DNA of 64,000 bases from Pirellulaceae bacterium (lineage in GTDB: Bacteria; Planctomycetota; Planctomycetia; Pirellulales; Pirellulaceae), in the NCBI GenBank assembly GCA_022448315.1, contig JAKVCA010000022.1:89739-153738 (forward strand). Reading direction: 5' to 3'. This document shows, piece after piece, positions 9,992-19,880 of the stretch. Every line of letters begins with the position of its first letter. The stretch's first letter is position 1. A program made the translations under genes and the position numbers. The notes beneath the pieces are model-generated. The model saw only the letters and a list, made by a program, of their open reading frames with translations. It was not told the origin of the DNA and searched no databases.

Positions 9992-10849
9992 CTACTTTCC
10001 ACAATAGTCAATTGTTCTGGCAATTTCAGTCTGTAGGCGATCTCGAGGCACGATTCGGTCAATATACCCATGCTCCAACAGGAATTCGCTTGTTTGAAAC
10101 CCCTCTGGCAATTCGATACGGATCGTGGCCTTAATGGTTCGAGGTCCCGCAAACCCGATCAATGCTTTTGGCTCTGCAAACACCACGTCGCCCAATGAAG
10201 CGAAGCTGGCAGCAACTCCACCCATCGTTGGATTCGTCAGGACCGATATGAAAAGACCACCTGCCTGGTCATAGCGTGCTAAAGCAGCCGAGACTTTTGC
10301 CATCTGCATGAGCGAAAGAATCCCTTCATGCATTCGAGCACCACCGCCAGACCCTGAGATAATAATCAGTGGAAGATCCTGCTCGGTCGCCCGCTCCACC
10401 AACCTTGCGAGCTTTTCGCCGACCACAGAGCCCATACTACCCATGATGAAAGCCGAATCGGTGATCCCAACCGCAACCGGTCGAGCACGCACTCGCCCCT
10501 TCCCGGTGATCGCTGCGTCAACGAGCCCCGTCCGTTTCTGCTCGGCAACCAATCGATCCGCGTAGGCTTTTTTATCTTTGAACGTCAGTGGATCGCTGGG
10601 ACGGAGATCCTTATCCCACTCCTCGAATGTGCCCTCGTCAAGCATCTGCTCGATGCGCTGCCGCGCCGAGAGATAAAAGTGGTAACCACATTCAGGACAG
10701 ACGTTCATCCGTTTTTCAGCTTCTTTGCGGAAAACGGCACTTGAGCAATCGGGGCATCGGATCCAAAGCCCCTCAGGGACACCTCGCTTTTTACGGCGAG
10801 GAAGTGAAAGATCCTCGGCTTCAGCAGCAACAGGTTCAGAACTCGACAT
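9992..10849 (-). CDS. accD: Acetyl-CoA carboxylase carboxyltransferase subunit beta
   Basis: The 285-residue protein is the beta half of the carboxyltransferase that moves the carboxyl group from biotin to acetyl-CoA, giving malonyl-CoA for fatty acid synthesis. The N-terminal zinc ribbon has four Cys (C32, C35, C51, C54). The crotonase-like carboxyltransferase domain follows, with the oxyanion-type Gly-rich segments [12 protein letters not shown] and [14 protein letters not shown] and the [11 protein letters not shown] stretch. The partner accA and the biotin carrier genes are not in the window, as is common for accD. The start is an ATG at 10849; a kinase gene follows on the same strand. 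Confidence 0.97.
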   Translation of the reverse strand: MSSSEPVAAEAEDLSLPRRKKRGVPEGLWIRCPDCSSAVFRKEAEKRMNVCPECGYHFYLSARQRIEQMLDEGTFEEWDKDLRPSDPLTFKDKKAYADRLVAEQKRTGLVDAAITGKGRVRARPVAVGITDSAFIMGSMGSVVGEKLARLVERATEQDLPLIIISGSGGGARMHEGILSLMQMAKVSAALARYDQAGGLFISVLTNPTMGGVAASFASLGDVVFAEPKALIGFAGPRTIKATIRIELPEGFQTSEFLLEHGYIDRIVPRDRLQTEIARTIDYCGK

Positions 10850-11212
10850 GGTCTCAACAATGAATGAGGGTGTACAGGTATTGCCCGGATCATGAGCGAC
10901 CTAAGTATGGTACTCGAACCCTCCCCAGTTTAGGAAGTGCTTTTCCGGCCCCAGTAGACTTTCACCCCCCAAATTCACCAAGCCCATACGTTTGGAGTTG
11001 CGTCGATCGGTAAAAATTGCGTCCGTAAAGCTGCCCCGAGAATGTCGGAAAAGCGATAGGATCTGGTAAGATGGCTCTGCCGACGTCGCTGGGGTCGATC
11101 TGGCCCTTAAAAAGCCTGGCGGCTGGCTTAAAAGCCCTGCTGCAAGATGGTACCGCCAGCCCCTGAGTTCAAGCCGCCCACACTGGTCATCAACCCTGGT
11201 ATCAAATCGCCC
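10850..11212. other. Intergenic region between divergent accD and the larA-like gene
   Basis: These 363 bases lie between two divergent genes. The larA-like frame is open upstream to a possible ATG at 11147, but that extension (Pro-rich) does not resemble the family. I see no RNA gene, repeat or clear promoter box here. Confidence 0.4.
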
Positions 11213-12511
11213 ATGAAGATCAAGCTTGAATACGGACGTCAAGGATTGGACGTCGAGCTTCCTGATAAAAACGTCGTCCAGACTTTGGCCTACCGAGAGG
11301 CTGACCCCCTTGCCGATCCCCAAGCCACACTTCGACAAGTTCTGGAATCCCCCAATGGCTCGCCTTCGTTGGGGGAACTCGCTCAAGGCAAGCAACAAGC
11401 CTGCATCCTGATCTGTGATGTGACTCGACCTGTCCCCAATCCGTTAATCCTTGGCGAAGTTCTCAAAGACCTGGAACGGGCTGGAATGACGCCGGATCAA
11501 ATCCTGATTCTGATTGCGACCGGACTCCACCGACCCAACGTAGGAGACGAGCTACGGGAAATGGTTGGGGACGAAATTTATGATCGCTATCGCATCGAGA
11601 ACCACGATGGTCAGGATATGGACGCTCATGTGCATTTGGGCGAAAGCCCAAACGGCGTGCCCATCTGGATCGATCGTCGATATGTCGAAGCGGACTTGAA
11701 AATCACAACCGGTCTGATTGAGCCACACTTCATGGCTGGATTCTCTGGAGGACGAAAGCTCATTTGCCCTGGCATCGCCGGAATTGACACCATCCGAGCT
11801 TGGCACAGCCCGAGGTTTTTGGAACACCCCAAAGCGGCATCCGGCTTTCTTGACGGCAATCCCGTACACTTCGAAAACACATGGATCGCAGAGCGAACAG
11901 GGTGCGACTTCATTGTCAACGTTGTCATCGACGCTCAACGAAGACCACTGAAGTTTGTGGCAGGGCATATGATCTCGGCCTTCGAGGAGGGAGTTGAATT
12001 CGTAAGTGACCTTGTCACCGACACCGTGCCCTACGAGGTTGACGTGGTGGTGACCAGCAGCGCGGGCTATCCTTTGGACACAACTTTTTATCAGAGTGTT
12101 AAAGGAATGGTTGGGGCCGCCGCCATTGTGAAACCCGGAGGGACGATCGTGATTGCCGCGAGCATGTCAGAGGGCATCGGCAGTCCAGAGTTTCAAGAGA
12201 TTTTTGACGACCATCCATCCCTCGATCAATTTTTGGATCACATCCTTAATCGGAATTATTTCAAAATGGACCAGTGGCAACTCGAAGAGCTGGCCAAGGC
12301 GCGAAAGAAAGCCCAGATCAAAGTGGTGACAGAGGGTCTCAAACCGGAAACGATCCAGAGGCTCTATGTGGATAGCAGCCCGACCGTCGAATCTGCGGTC
12401 GCCGAGTGCCTCAGCGAATACGGCTCGGAAGCATCGATTGCGGTCATCCCTAAAGGCCCGTATGTGATGGCCGCGGTAGCGCCTGATAATACCCCTGATT
12501 TAAAACCCTAG
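11213..12511 (+). CDS. larA: LarA-family nickel-pincer-dependent racemase/epimerase (DUF2088)
   Basis: LarA of Lactobacillus plantarum racemises lactate using a nickel-pincer nucleotide bound to a Lys. This 432-residue protein (start 11213, MKIKLEYG) has the whole set of family landmarks: DVTRP at 69-73, TGLHRP with H106, the PHFMAGFSGGRK block with H172 and K182, and H198 in TIRAWH. The spacings H-66-H-10-K-16-H are identical to H108, H174, K184 and H200 of the L. plantarum enzyme, so cofactor binding and catalysis should be intact. The natural substrate is uncertain because many homologues act on other 2-hydroxy acids. The cofactor genes larB, larC and larE are not in the window. The gene ends 1 base before a giant VWA membrane protein, suggesting co-transcription. 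Confidence 0.88.
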   Translation: MKIKLEYGRQGLDVELPDKNVVQTLAYREADPLADPQATLRQVLESPNGSPSLGELAQGKQQACILICDVTRPVPNPLILGEVLKDLERAGMTPDQILILIATGLHRPNVGDELREMVGDEIYDRYRIENHDGQDMDAHVHLGESPNGVPIWIDRRYVEADLKITTGLIEPHFMAGFSGGRKLICPGIAGIDTIRAWHSPRFLEHPKAASGFLDGNPVHFENTWIAERTGCDFIVNVVIDAQRRPLKFVAGHMISAFEEGVEFVSDLVTDTVPYEVDVVVTSSAGYPLDTTFYQSVKGMVGAAAIVKPGGTIVIAASMSEGIGSPEFQEIFDDHPSLDQFLDHILNRNYFKMDQWQLEELAKARKKAQIKVVTEGLKPETIQRLYVDSSPTVESAVAECLSEYGSEASIAVIPKGPYVMAAVAPDNTPDLKP

Positions 12512-12512
12512 G

Positions 12513-15500
12513 ATGAAGGCCTGGCGTCTGGAACGTCGGCGAAAATGGTTTTGCAGAATGTTTGGGAATTCAATCGCATTTGACCAACCCTGGTTTCTGC
12601 TCCTCATACTTCTGCTGCCCCTGTTTTGGGTGGCGAGCTACCGGTCCCTTTCGGGGTTAGGACAGTTTCGCCGTTTCTGCTCGTTGAGCCTTCGAACGCT
12701 TGTCGTCCTTCTCGTCATTCTGGCACTCGCAGAATTTCAGATGGTCCGAACCAGCGATCAACTCACGGTCCTGTTCGTTCTCGATCAGTCGGAAAGTATT
12801 CCACGCGACAAACGACAGTACATGCTGGACTATGTCGTCAAGGAAGTTGACGAACACCGAAAAACGGAAACCAGCGATCGGGCAGGGGTGATCGTTTTCG
12901 GCGGAGAGGCGAAAATTGAAATTCCGCCCATCGACATGTCCCTCCCATCGATCGGCCGGTTCGAGTCGGTCGTCGACCTGCACCCAGAAATCACCAGCCT
13001 CGAATCAGCACTGGAACTTGCGAAAGCTTCCTTTCCTGAAGATACAGCTCGCAGGCTTGTTATCGTGACCGATGGTAATGAAAACCTTGGAGACGCCAGT
13101 CGCGTCGCTCGCACCCTCGCTGAAGATGGAATCGGAATCGATGTCGTTCCTGTTCGACTTCCCAAGCACAATGAAATCAGCATCGACAAGGTGGTCGTCC
13201 CGTCGAACTTGAGGCAAGGCCAATCATTTGAAGCCAAGGTTGTCCTCCAGAATCAACGTGTGACTCCCGAAGATAATTCGACGACCCAAGGCACGCTTCG
13301 GCTGATTGAAAAGTCATCTGGCCAATCCAGAGTCATTGCCGAAGAGACGGTAAGCTTGCAACCGGGGACAAACGTCGTCGGCTTCAAACATCAAATCGAC
13401 CAGACCGCGATGCTGACTTACGAAGCGACCTTCATGCCGGAAGATGATGAAGCGGACTTCCGCACTCAGAACAATGAAAGTTCCGCCTACACTCACGTCC
13501 GTGGTAAAGGTCGCGTCCTGTTGATCGAAGATGGCGAGAACATCGGCGAATTCGACGAACTCGTCCGCAGACTTCGCCGGCAGAACATGGAAGTCAGCGT
13601 GATGAACTCGTTGTCACTCTTCTCATCCGCCGAGCAGCTTCTCGAGTTCGATTGTATCGTGCTTGCTAACCTGCCTCGTTCGAGCGGCGAACCGAACGAA
13701 GAAGGCGAATTTCAAGTCGAGAGTTTTTCCGACGCCCAGATCGAAATGCTCGTCAGCAATACGGAGGAGTTGGGCTCAGGCCTGGTCATGCTGGGAGGGA
13801 ACCGCGCCTTCGGGGTGGGCGGCTGGTCGAATACGCGACTCGAAGAAGCCATGCCTGTCGACTTCCAAGTGAAAAATGACCGAATCGAAGCGGTTGGCGC
13901 TCTGGCAATGGTCATGCACGCGACAGAAATGCCAGAAGGGAACTACTGGCAAAAAATCATCGGTTACGAAGCCATTCAGGCACTGGGTCCCATGGACTAC
14001 TGTGGTGTCGTGGTTTGGAATGATTTCGGCGGTGGTACGAAATGGCTCTGGGGACAGCAGCAAGGGGGAATGCTGCGGGTCGGACCGACAAAAAAAGCGA
14101 TGCTTTCTGCCGTTGGCAAAATGGTCCCGGGGGACATGCCAGATTTTGACAATTCCATGCAACGGGCACTGAATGGACTAGCGGGCGTCAAGGCATCCGT
14201 CAAACACATGATCATCATCAGTGATGGAGATCCGTCCGGTCCGGCGCCAAATCTACTGAGTCAGTACATTCAGCAGAACATTGTCATTTCTACGGTGGCC
14301 GTCGGAACTCACGGCCCACCCACCAAAACTCCCCTACAAAGAATCGCAACCGCTACTGGGGGCAAGTTTTACAACGTCACCAACCCGAGGGCACTGCCGA
14401 AGATTTTTCAACGCGAAGCCCGTAAAGTCGCGAAGCCCTTGATTGTGGAAAAACCCCAAATCAATGTCCTTCCTGTCGGGTCGGCCGCAGCGCATCCGAC
14501 GCTACAAGGTTTACCCATCAATGCGTTGCCGCCCATCCAAGGCTATGTGGCCACCACCATCAAGCCGAGCGGTTTGGTCGAACAGTTGCTCATCGCCTCC
14601 GAACCGCCGGATGCCGGTGAGAACTCAACAATCTTTGCAACCTGGCAATTCGGCCTGGGCCGGTCCACGGTCATCACGACAGATGCAGGCTATCGCTGGG
14701 CCGCTGGCTGGCAGCGTAGCGAATACTACGATCGCTTTTATGCTCAGGTGATCCGACATGCGATGCGACCCGTCAATGAATCGGCCAACTTTTCAGTCGC
14801 CAGCCAGATCCGAGACGGCCGAGTGGTCCTTACGGTAAACGCATTGACCAACGAGGATGAGTTTCTCAATAACCTGCCCATGTTAGCGCGGGGAATTTCG
14901 CCCGAGCTTGAAGGTTTTGATATCGATTTCCGCCAAGTCAGTCCTGGGCGGTACGAGGCCTCGTTTGATGCGACAGATTCAGGCAGTTACCTCTTTTCGA
15001 TCCTGCCGGGCGACGGCTACGAGCGACTGGCGGGAGGGATCAGCGTGCCGGTTTCCAGTGAGTTCATGGATCAGGCAACCAACTGGCCTCTACTGGAAAC
15101 ATTGACCTCATTCCCGCCCGTTGGTGGGCAACCGGGCGAAATCATCGACGGTGACGTGACCCCGGTCGAGTTCCAGAACATGCTGGCCAACCACGATACC
15201 TTTCGACATGATTTGGCGAAAAGCACGAGTATCCGGGACATCTGGCCATGGGTTCTTGTCCTTTGCGGAGCCCTCTTTTTCACCGATGTTTTCGTCCGGC
15301 GAGTTCTGGTTGCCCCCACCGAATGGATCGAGAAACTCTACCGACGCTTCAAACCCGCGACGGATCGTCAGCAAGAAGTTCGACAAAGTCGACTCGACCG
15401 ATTGAAAAACCAAAAAGTCGCACTGAAACGGGAGCAGGATCAGGCGACGCGACGATACACGGCCCCAGCGCCTCAGGAAGATGCATCGAGCATGAACGAT

Positions 15501-15674
15501 CTCGATCAGAACCTCGATTCCCCGTTACCCCAGAAACAACCGCGGCGGGAAACCAAAAAGCCGGAAATGGATTCCTCCACGCCTTCCATGTCTTACACTG
15601 AACGTCTGCTTCAGGCCAAAAAGCGGGCCGCCAGCGACAAGACGGATTCAAACGATACCAAAGGACAGGGATAG
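12513..15674 (+). CDS. Giant membrane-anchored VWA / glutamine-amidotransferase-like protein
   Basis: The 1053-residue protein has two N-terminal membrane helices (about residues 25-43 and 58-76), then a VWA domain (about 83-250) with a MIDAS-like DQSES. A beta-rich segment (about 220-330) resembles a CARDB/Ig-type domain. An amidotransferase-like fold follows (about 335-640), with the Gly-rich LVMLGGNRAFGVGGW and a second VWA-like strand (MIIISDGDPSG). After a long extracytoplasmic region there is a C-terminal helix (about 908-928) and a charged, Gln/Lys-rich cytoplasmic tail. No catalytic Cys-His pair is evident in the amidotransferase-like part. The start could instead be ATG 12558 (MFGNSIAFDQPW), which is closer to how such proteins usually begin. 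It stands 1 base after the larA-like gene and 230 bases before a MoxR ATPase. Probably part of a MoxR/VWA assembly machine; exact role unknown. Confidence 0.87.
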   Translation: MKAWRLERRRKWFCRMFGNSIAFDQPWFLLLILLLPLFWVASYRSLSGLGQFRRFCSLSLRTLVVLLVILALAEFQMVRTSDQLTVLFVLDQSESIPRDKRQYMLDYVVKEVDEHRKTETSDRAGVIVFGGEAKIEIPPIDMSLPSIGRFESVVDLHPEITSLESALELAKASFPEDTARRLVIVTDGNENLGDASRVARTLAEDGIGIDVVPVRLPKHNEISIDKVVVPSNLRQGQSFEAKVVLQNQRVTPEDNSTTQGTLRLIEKSSGQSRVIAEETVSLQPGTNVVGFKHQIDQTAMLTYEATFMPEDDEADFRTQNNESSAYTHVRGKGRVLLIEDGENIGEFDELVRRLRRQNMEVSVMNSLSLFSSAEQLLEFDCIVLANLPRSSGEPNEEGEFQVESFSDAQIEMLVSNTEELGSGLVMLGGNRAFGVGGWSNTRLEEAMPVDFQVKNDRIEAVGALAMVMHATEMPEGNYWQKIIGYEAIQALGPMDYCGVVVWNDFGGGTKWLWGQQQGGMLRVGPTKKAMLSAVGKMVPGDMPDFDNSMQRALNGLAGVKASVKHMIIISDGDPSGPAPNLLSQYIQQNIVISTVAVGTHGPPTKTPLQRIATATGGKFYNVTNPRALPKIFQREARKVAKPLIVEKPQINVLPVGSAAAHPTLQGLPINALPPIQGYVATTIKPSGLVEQLLIASEPPDAGENSTIFATWQFGLGRSTVITTDAGYRWAAGWQRSEYYDRFYAQVIRHAMRPVNESANFSVASQIRDGRVVLTVNALTNEDEFLNNLPMLARGISPELEGFDIDFRQVSPGRYEASFDATDSGSYLFSILPGDGYERLAGGISVPVSSEFMDQATNWPLLETLTSFPPVGGQPGEIIDGDVTPVEFQNMLANHDTFRHDLAKSTSIRDIWPWVLVLCGALFFTDVFVRRVLVAPTEWIEKLYRRFKPATDRQQEVRQSRLDRLKNQKVALKREQDQATRRYTAPAPQEDASSMNDLDQNLDSPLPQKQPRRETKKPEMDSSTPSMSYTERLLQAKKRAASDKTDSNDTKGQG

Positions 15675-15904
15675 CAGGACCGAGGTCAAGTGAGACTCGA
15701 TCAAGACCAAACTCATTGAAGTCGTAAGGGAAATACGCCCCAGTCAAGACTTATTCCATTGAAGAAATATCCATTGAAGAAATACCTGTGCGTCCAAAAC
15801 TCGAAACACCGCGATGAAGCACCCGGCAGTGAAAGTAACCGACCCTCAAGGCTCCGGACGGATCATCAACAGAGACCCCTCGGAAACACCATCAAGGAAC
15901 CGTC

Positions 15905-16930
15905 ATGAGTGAAACAGAAGAACTACGACAAAAGGCCGAAAAGTTCCGAGAGCGGTATGCAGCCGTTCGTGAACAAATTGGCCGCGTCATTGTGGGCCAT
16001 GAAGAAATCGTTCAGGGGGTGCTAACCGCCATTTTGGTCGGCGGCCACTGCCTGCTCGAAGGTGCACCGGGACTGGGGAAAACCATGCTGGTTCGCACCT
16101 TAGCAGATGCCCTCGATCTCGATTTCAATCGAATTCAGTTCACCCCTGACCTGATGCCCGCTGACATTCTTGGTACCAACATGATCGTCGAGGATCCCGA
16201 CGGGAAACGACAATTTGAGTTTCAGAAAGGACCCATTTTTACTCAGATTTGTCTTGCGGATGAAATCAACCGCGCGACCCCGAAAACCCAGTCGGCCATG
16301 CTGGAAACCATGCAGGAGGGTACCGTCACGGTCGCAGGCCAACGTTATGAACTCGACAAACCGTTTTTTGTACTGGCAACCCAGAACCCAATTGAACAGG
16401 AGGGAACCTATCCGCTTCCCGAAGCACAACTCGACCGATTTTTATTCAAATTGATCGTCGGTTACTCCGGAAGATCCGAACTCTCAACGATCGTCGACCG
16501 AACCACCAAGGGCTTTCAGGACCAGGCTGAGAAAGTCATGAATGGAGAAGAAATTCTGGGGTGGCAACAACTGGTTCGGGAAGTCATGATTGCTCCCCAC
16601 GTGCAGGACTACCTCGTCCGACTCACGCTGGCCACGCATCCTGAGGGTCCATTTGCCGCAGAAGCGACGAACCAGTATCTCCGCTGGGGGAGCAGCCCAC
16701 GTGGAGCGCAGACCCTCGCTCTCGCCAGCAAAGTTCGGGCGCTGCTCGACGGCCGATTCAATGTGAGTTTTGAAGATCTCAGGCGTGTTTACCTGCCGAC
16801 GCTTCGCCATCGCGTCATCTTGAATTTTGAAGCGCAAGCCGAAGGGATGACGACCGATGACGTCCTGCTCGAGTTGCTGGAAAAAGTTCCTGAGCAGGCG
16901 GATGACATCCCGGTTGCCAGCACGGCTTGA
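15905..16930 (+). CDS. MoxR-family AAA+ ATPase
   Basis: The 341-residue protein is a standard MoxR ATPase: helix-2-insert AAA+ domain with Walker A EGAPGLGKTM, Walker B CLADEINRATPKTQSAMLE, sensor 1 FVLATQNPIEQEGTYPLPEAQLDRF with its arginine finger, and a lid domain after about residue 230. MoxR proteins act as chaperone-like ATPases for VWA-domain partners and often help insert metals or assemble complexes. Here they are surrounded by such partners: a giant VWA protein upstream, and DUF58 and BatA-type genes 62 and 952 bases downstream on the same strand. The start ATG follows a aggaaccgtc ribosome-site-like stretch. Confidence 0.95.
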   Translation: MSETEELRQKAEKFRERYAAVREQIGRVIVGHEEIVQGVLTAILVGGHCLLEGAPGLGKTMLVRTLADALDLDFNRIQFTPDLMPADILGTNMIVEDPDGKRQFEFQKGPIFTQICLADEINRATPKTQSAMLETMQEGTVTVAGQRYELDKPFFVLATQNPIEQEGTYPLPEAQLDRFLFKLIVGYSGRSELSTIVDRTTKGFQDQAEKVMNGEEILGWQQLVREVMIAPHVQDYLVRLTLATHPEGPFAAEATNQYLRWGSSPRGAQTLALASKVRALLDGRFNVSFEDLRRVYLPTLRHRVILNFEAQAEGMTTDDVLLELLEKVPEQADDIPVASTA

Positions 16931-16992
16931 CCGCCACGACCTCTCACGTTGTTGGCCTTCCTACTCTGCCTCGATCCGTTTGAAGTTTGACG

Positions 16993-17886
16993 ATGCCACG
17001 CACACCCTCACAAGACTTGCTCAGCCCGCAACTCCTCGCTCAACTCGAGCGACTGGAGCTTGTCACGCGCAAGGTCTTTCGTGGCAGAATGAAGGGTGAG
17101 CGTCGCAGCCAACGAAAAGGTCAAAGCGTTGAGTTCGCCGATTTCCGCAACTACGTCCCCGGTGACGATCTCCGGTTTATTGACTGGAATTTATACGCGC
17201 GTTTGGATCGCCTGTTCCTGAAACTCTTCCTCGAAGAGGAGGACCTGCATTTTTACGCCCTTGTGGATTGCAGTCGCTCGATGGATTTTGGTGAACCCTC
17301 AAAACTTACCTTCGCCAAACAACTCGCAGCTTCACTCGGCTACATCGGCCTGTGTCGCGCCGACCGAGTCAAAGTTGAATCGCTCGCATCAGGCCTTCGC
17401 TCGGCAGCCCCTTCATTGCGAGGCAAGTCGAGTCTCCGTCGTCTCATCGATCACGTCGACCAATTTACTCCTGGAGAGGATCAAGGGCTTTTGGAAGGTG
17501 TTCGCCAGTTCTGCCTTCGGAATCCCGGTCAGGGAATCCTCGTGTTGATCACCGACCTGATGGACAAGTCGGGTTACGAATCCGCACTGCGACTGCTGGT
17601 AAGCCAGAGAATCGATGTGTATGTGATTCACGTCCTTTCTCAAGAGGAAATCAACCCTGAGGTCCAAGGCGATTTACGCCTTGTTGATTCGGAAGATCAG
17701 GATCAGGCGGAAGTCACCATCAGCCGACCATTGCTGCAGAAATACGAACGCACACTTCGAGCTTTCGTCGGGAGTGCCCGGGATTTCTGCGCGAAACGTG
17801 GAATCACGTACCTGCAAACCACCAGCCATCAACCTATCGATCAACTCGTTGCCCATTACCTTCGGCAAAGAGGCTTGGTGCGATGA
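16993..17886 (+). CDS. DUF58 domain protein (VWA-like, MoxR partner)
   Basis: A soluble 297-residue protein starting at ATG 16993 (MPRTPSQDLL); a TTG two codons upstream is also in frame. It has the DUF58 landmark block: GRRKGQSVEFADFRNYVPGDD-like sequence at about residues 40-60, DWNLYARLDRLFLKLF at 65-80, then a degenerate VWA fold with VDCSRSM (a MIDAS-like DxSxS motif) at about 92-98 and LVLITDLMD near 180. DUF58 proteins are regularly encoded directly after moxR and are thought to be its partners. The stop overlaps the next gene by 4 bases (ATGA), indicating translational coupling with the BatA-type membrane protein. Confidence 0.93.
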   Translation: MPRTPSQDLLSPQLLAQLERLELVTRKVFRGRMKGERRSQRKGQSVEFADFRNYVPGDDLRFIDWNLYARLDRLFLKLFLEEEDLHFYALVDCSRSMDFGEPSKLTFAKQLAASLGYIGLCRADRVKVESLASGLRSAAPSLRGKSSLRRLIDHVDQFTPGEDQGLLEGVRQFCLRNPGQGILVLITDLMDKSGYESALRLLVSQRIDVYVIHVLSQEEINPEVQGDLRLVDSEDQDQAEVTISRPLLQKYERTLRAFVGSARDFCAKRGITYLQTTSHQPIDQLVAHYLRQRGLVR

Positions 17887-19880
17887 GCTTCTTGAACAGT
17901 CTTTCATTCCTCGGCTGGGGTGTCTTGTTAAGCGTTCCGCCGTTAATCGTCTTACTCTACTTTTTGAAATTGAAACGTGCCCCTCTGGTCGTTCCGAGCA
18001 CCTATCTTTGGAGTCGGGCGATTGAAGATATGCACGTCAATACCATCTGGCAGAAGCTCCGCAGGAATATCCTCCTCTGGCTGCAACTGCTGTTTGTTGC
18101 CCTGCTTATCCTTGCCGTCCTGCGGCCAGGCAATCAAGCCATGCAAGCCACTCAGGAACGACTGGTCCTATTGATCGATCAATCGGCAAGCATGAACGCG
18201 TCGGTCGGCTCGGAAACTCGTTTGGAGATTGCCAAGCGTCGCGCAACCGAACTGATCGATGGGATGAGCCCCGAATCGGTCGCCATGATCATTTCGTTCG
18301 CGGACGAAGCTCGGGTGGTCCAGTCTTACACAAACAATCGTGCCCTACTTCGCCGCAAACTGGACCAAATTCAACCGACCAACCGGTTGACTCAACTGGA
18401 TGAAGCACTTCAGGCCGCATCGGGTTTGGCAAATCCGCCACAGACTTACGAAGAAGGAAACCCGAACGCCCTGGGACTGGCCCAACCGCTTGAAGCTCGA
18501 CTCTACCTGTTCACCGATGGAGGCGTTCAACTCGACTCTGAATTCTCGCTTGGAAATCTCAAACCTGAGTACATTCCCGTTGGAAACCAGAGGTTGCCAA
18601 ACAACGTCGGCATTGTGGCATTCGCTGCCGACGAAAACCCTGAGCAAGCCGGTCAAATTCAAGCGTTCGCCCAACTTTTCAACTCAAGTGACGACCCACA
18701 GGTCTTCGATCTTGAACTCTTTATGGAGGGCGATCTACTCGACGCTCGAAGTGATGTCGAACTTGCCCCCGGTGCGACCGCGAGTGTCTCCTTTGACGTC
18801 TCTCGCAGCGTGGAAGACTCCATCGCATCGGGTGTCCTGAAGCTCGTCATGAACATCAAGGACGACCTTGAAATCGACAACATGGCCTACGCCGTGTTCA
18901 ATACCCGGAAACAGTCCCGAATCCTGGTGATCACGCCAGGAAATGACGCGTTGGAACTCGCCCTCGAAACGGATGAGATCAGCGAATTTGCCCGCGTCAG
19001 AGTGGAAAACGCGGAATTTCTGGAGACGGAAACCTACCGAAACCTGACGGAAACGACCGCGGTGGATCTCGTGATCTACGATCGATGCAAGCCTGAAAAA
19101 ATGCCGATGGCCAACACGCTGTTCTGGGGGCAATTGCCGCCGTTGGAGACATGGAAACAGGGCCCCCTATCCTCCCCGGTGGTCCTCATTGACGCGGACG
19201 AGACTCACCCCTTGGTGGAATGGCTGGAACTCGGTGAGGTGCTGGTTGCCGAAGGATTTCAGGTTACGGGCCCACCTGGAACCTTGAATCTAATCAGTAG
19301 CAACTTGGGATCAGTGATGGCGATCGGGCAGCGACTTGGATTTGAGGACGCGGTCATCGGTTTTGAAATTGTCACCGCGACCGAAGATGGAAAGAAGCTG
19401 GCCAATACAGACTGGCCGCGGCATCTCAGCTTTCCGATGTTCATCCAGAACGTTGTCAATTACTTGGGAAATGCGGCGGGATTAAACGCTCAGAAAAGTT
19501 ACCTCCCCGGGGAAAACATCGAGATTCGGACGGTTGTGCCTTACGAATCGATCACCGTCGAAGCCCCCGACCAGCAACGCAAATCGATCCGCCGTGGCCG
19601 CCAGAACACCTACCAATTCACCGATTCCAGAGACCTGGGAATCTACAAAGTCTATGAAGGCGAAGATCGGTTCGTCGATCAACAATTTGCAGTCAACCTT
19701 ACAAGTCGCGAAGAAAGCGACTTGCGTGTACCCGATTCCCTTGAATTGGGTTACGAAGAGGTTCAGGCGGGACAAGCCCTGGAATTGGGTCGTCAGGAAT
19801 ACTGGAAGTGGTTGCTGATGCTCTCGCTCATCATTCTCGGCGTGGAATGGTACATCTATAACCGACGGATCTATATCTAG
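17883..19880 (+). CDS. BatA-type membrane VWA protein
   Basis: The 665-residue protein begins with the BatA N-terminal domain: a helix at about 10-28, the segment LLYFLKLKRAPLVVPSTYLW, and a second helix at about 58-80. A VWA domain follows (about 92-260) with MIDAS DQSAS. A long beta-rich extracytoplasmic part leads to a C-terminal membrane helix (WLLMLSLIILGVEWYIY) at the very end. The layout places the VWA domain outside the cytoplasm between two membrane anchors. It overlaps the DUF58 gene by 4 bases and closes the run moxR-DUF58-BatA. Bat proteins were linked to aerotolerance in Bacteroides, but the role in planctomycetes is not established. Confidence 0.92.
   Translation: MSFLNSLSFLGWGVLLSVPPLIVLLYFLKLKRAPLVVPSTYLWSRAIEDMHVNTIWQKLRRNILLWLQLLFVALLILAVLRPGNQAMQATQERLVLLIDQSASMNASVGSETRLEIAKRRATELIDGMSPESVAMIISFADEARVVQSYTNNRALLRRKLDQIQPTNRLTQLDEALQAASGLANPPQTYEEGNPNALGLAQPLEARLYLFTDGGVQLDSEFSLGNLKPEYIPVGNQRLPNNVGIVAFAADENPEQAGQIQAFAQLFNSSDDPQVFDLELFMEGDLLDARSDVELAPGATASVSFDVSRSVEDSIASGVLKLVMNIKDDLEIDNMAYAVFNTRKQSRILVITPGNDALELALETDEISEFARVRVENAEFLETETYRNLTETTAVDLVIYDRCKPEKMPMANTLFWGQLPPLETWKQGPLSSPVVLIDADETHPLVEWLELGEVLVAEGFQVTGPPGTLNLISSNLGSVMAIGQRLGFEDAVIGFEIVTATEDGKKLANTDWPRHLSFPMFIQNVVNYLGNAAGLNAQKSYLPGENIEIRTVVPYESITVEAPDQQRKSIRRGRQNTYQFTDSRDLGIYKVYEGEDRFVDQQFAVNLTSREESDLRVPDSLELGYEEVQAGQALELGRQEYWKWLLMLSLIILGVEWYIYNRRIYI

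Noticed and set aside
10901-11398. Minus-strand open frame in the accD-larA gap
   Set aside because: It overlaps the larA-like coding region antisense and lacks protein-like composition or homology cues.
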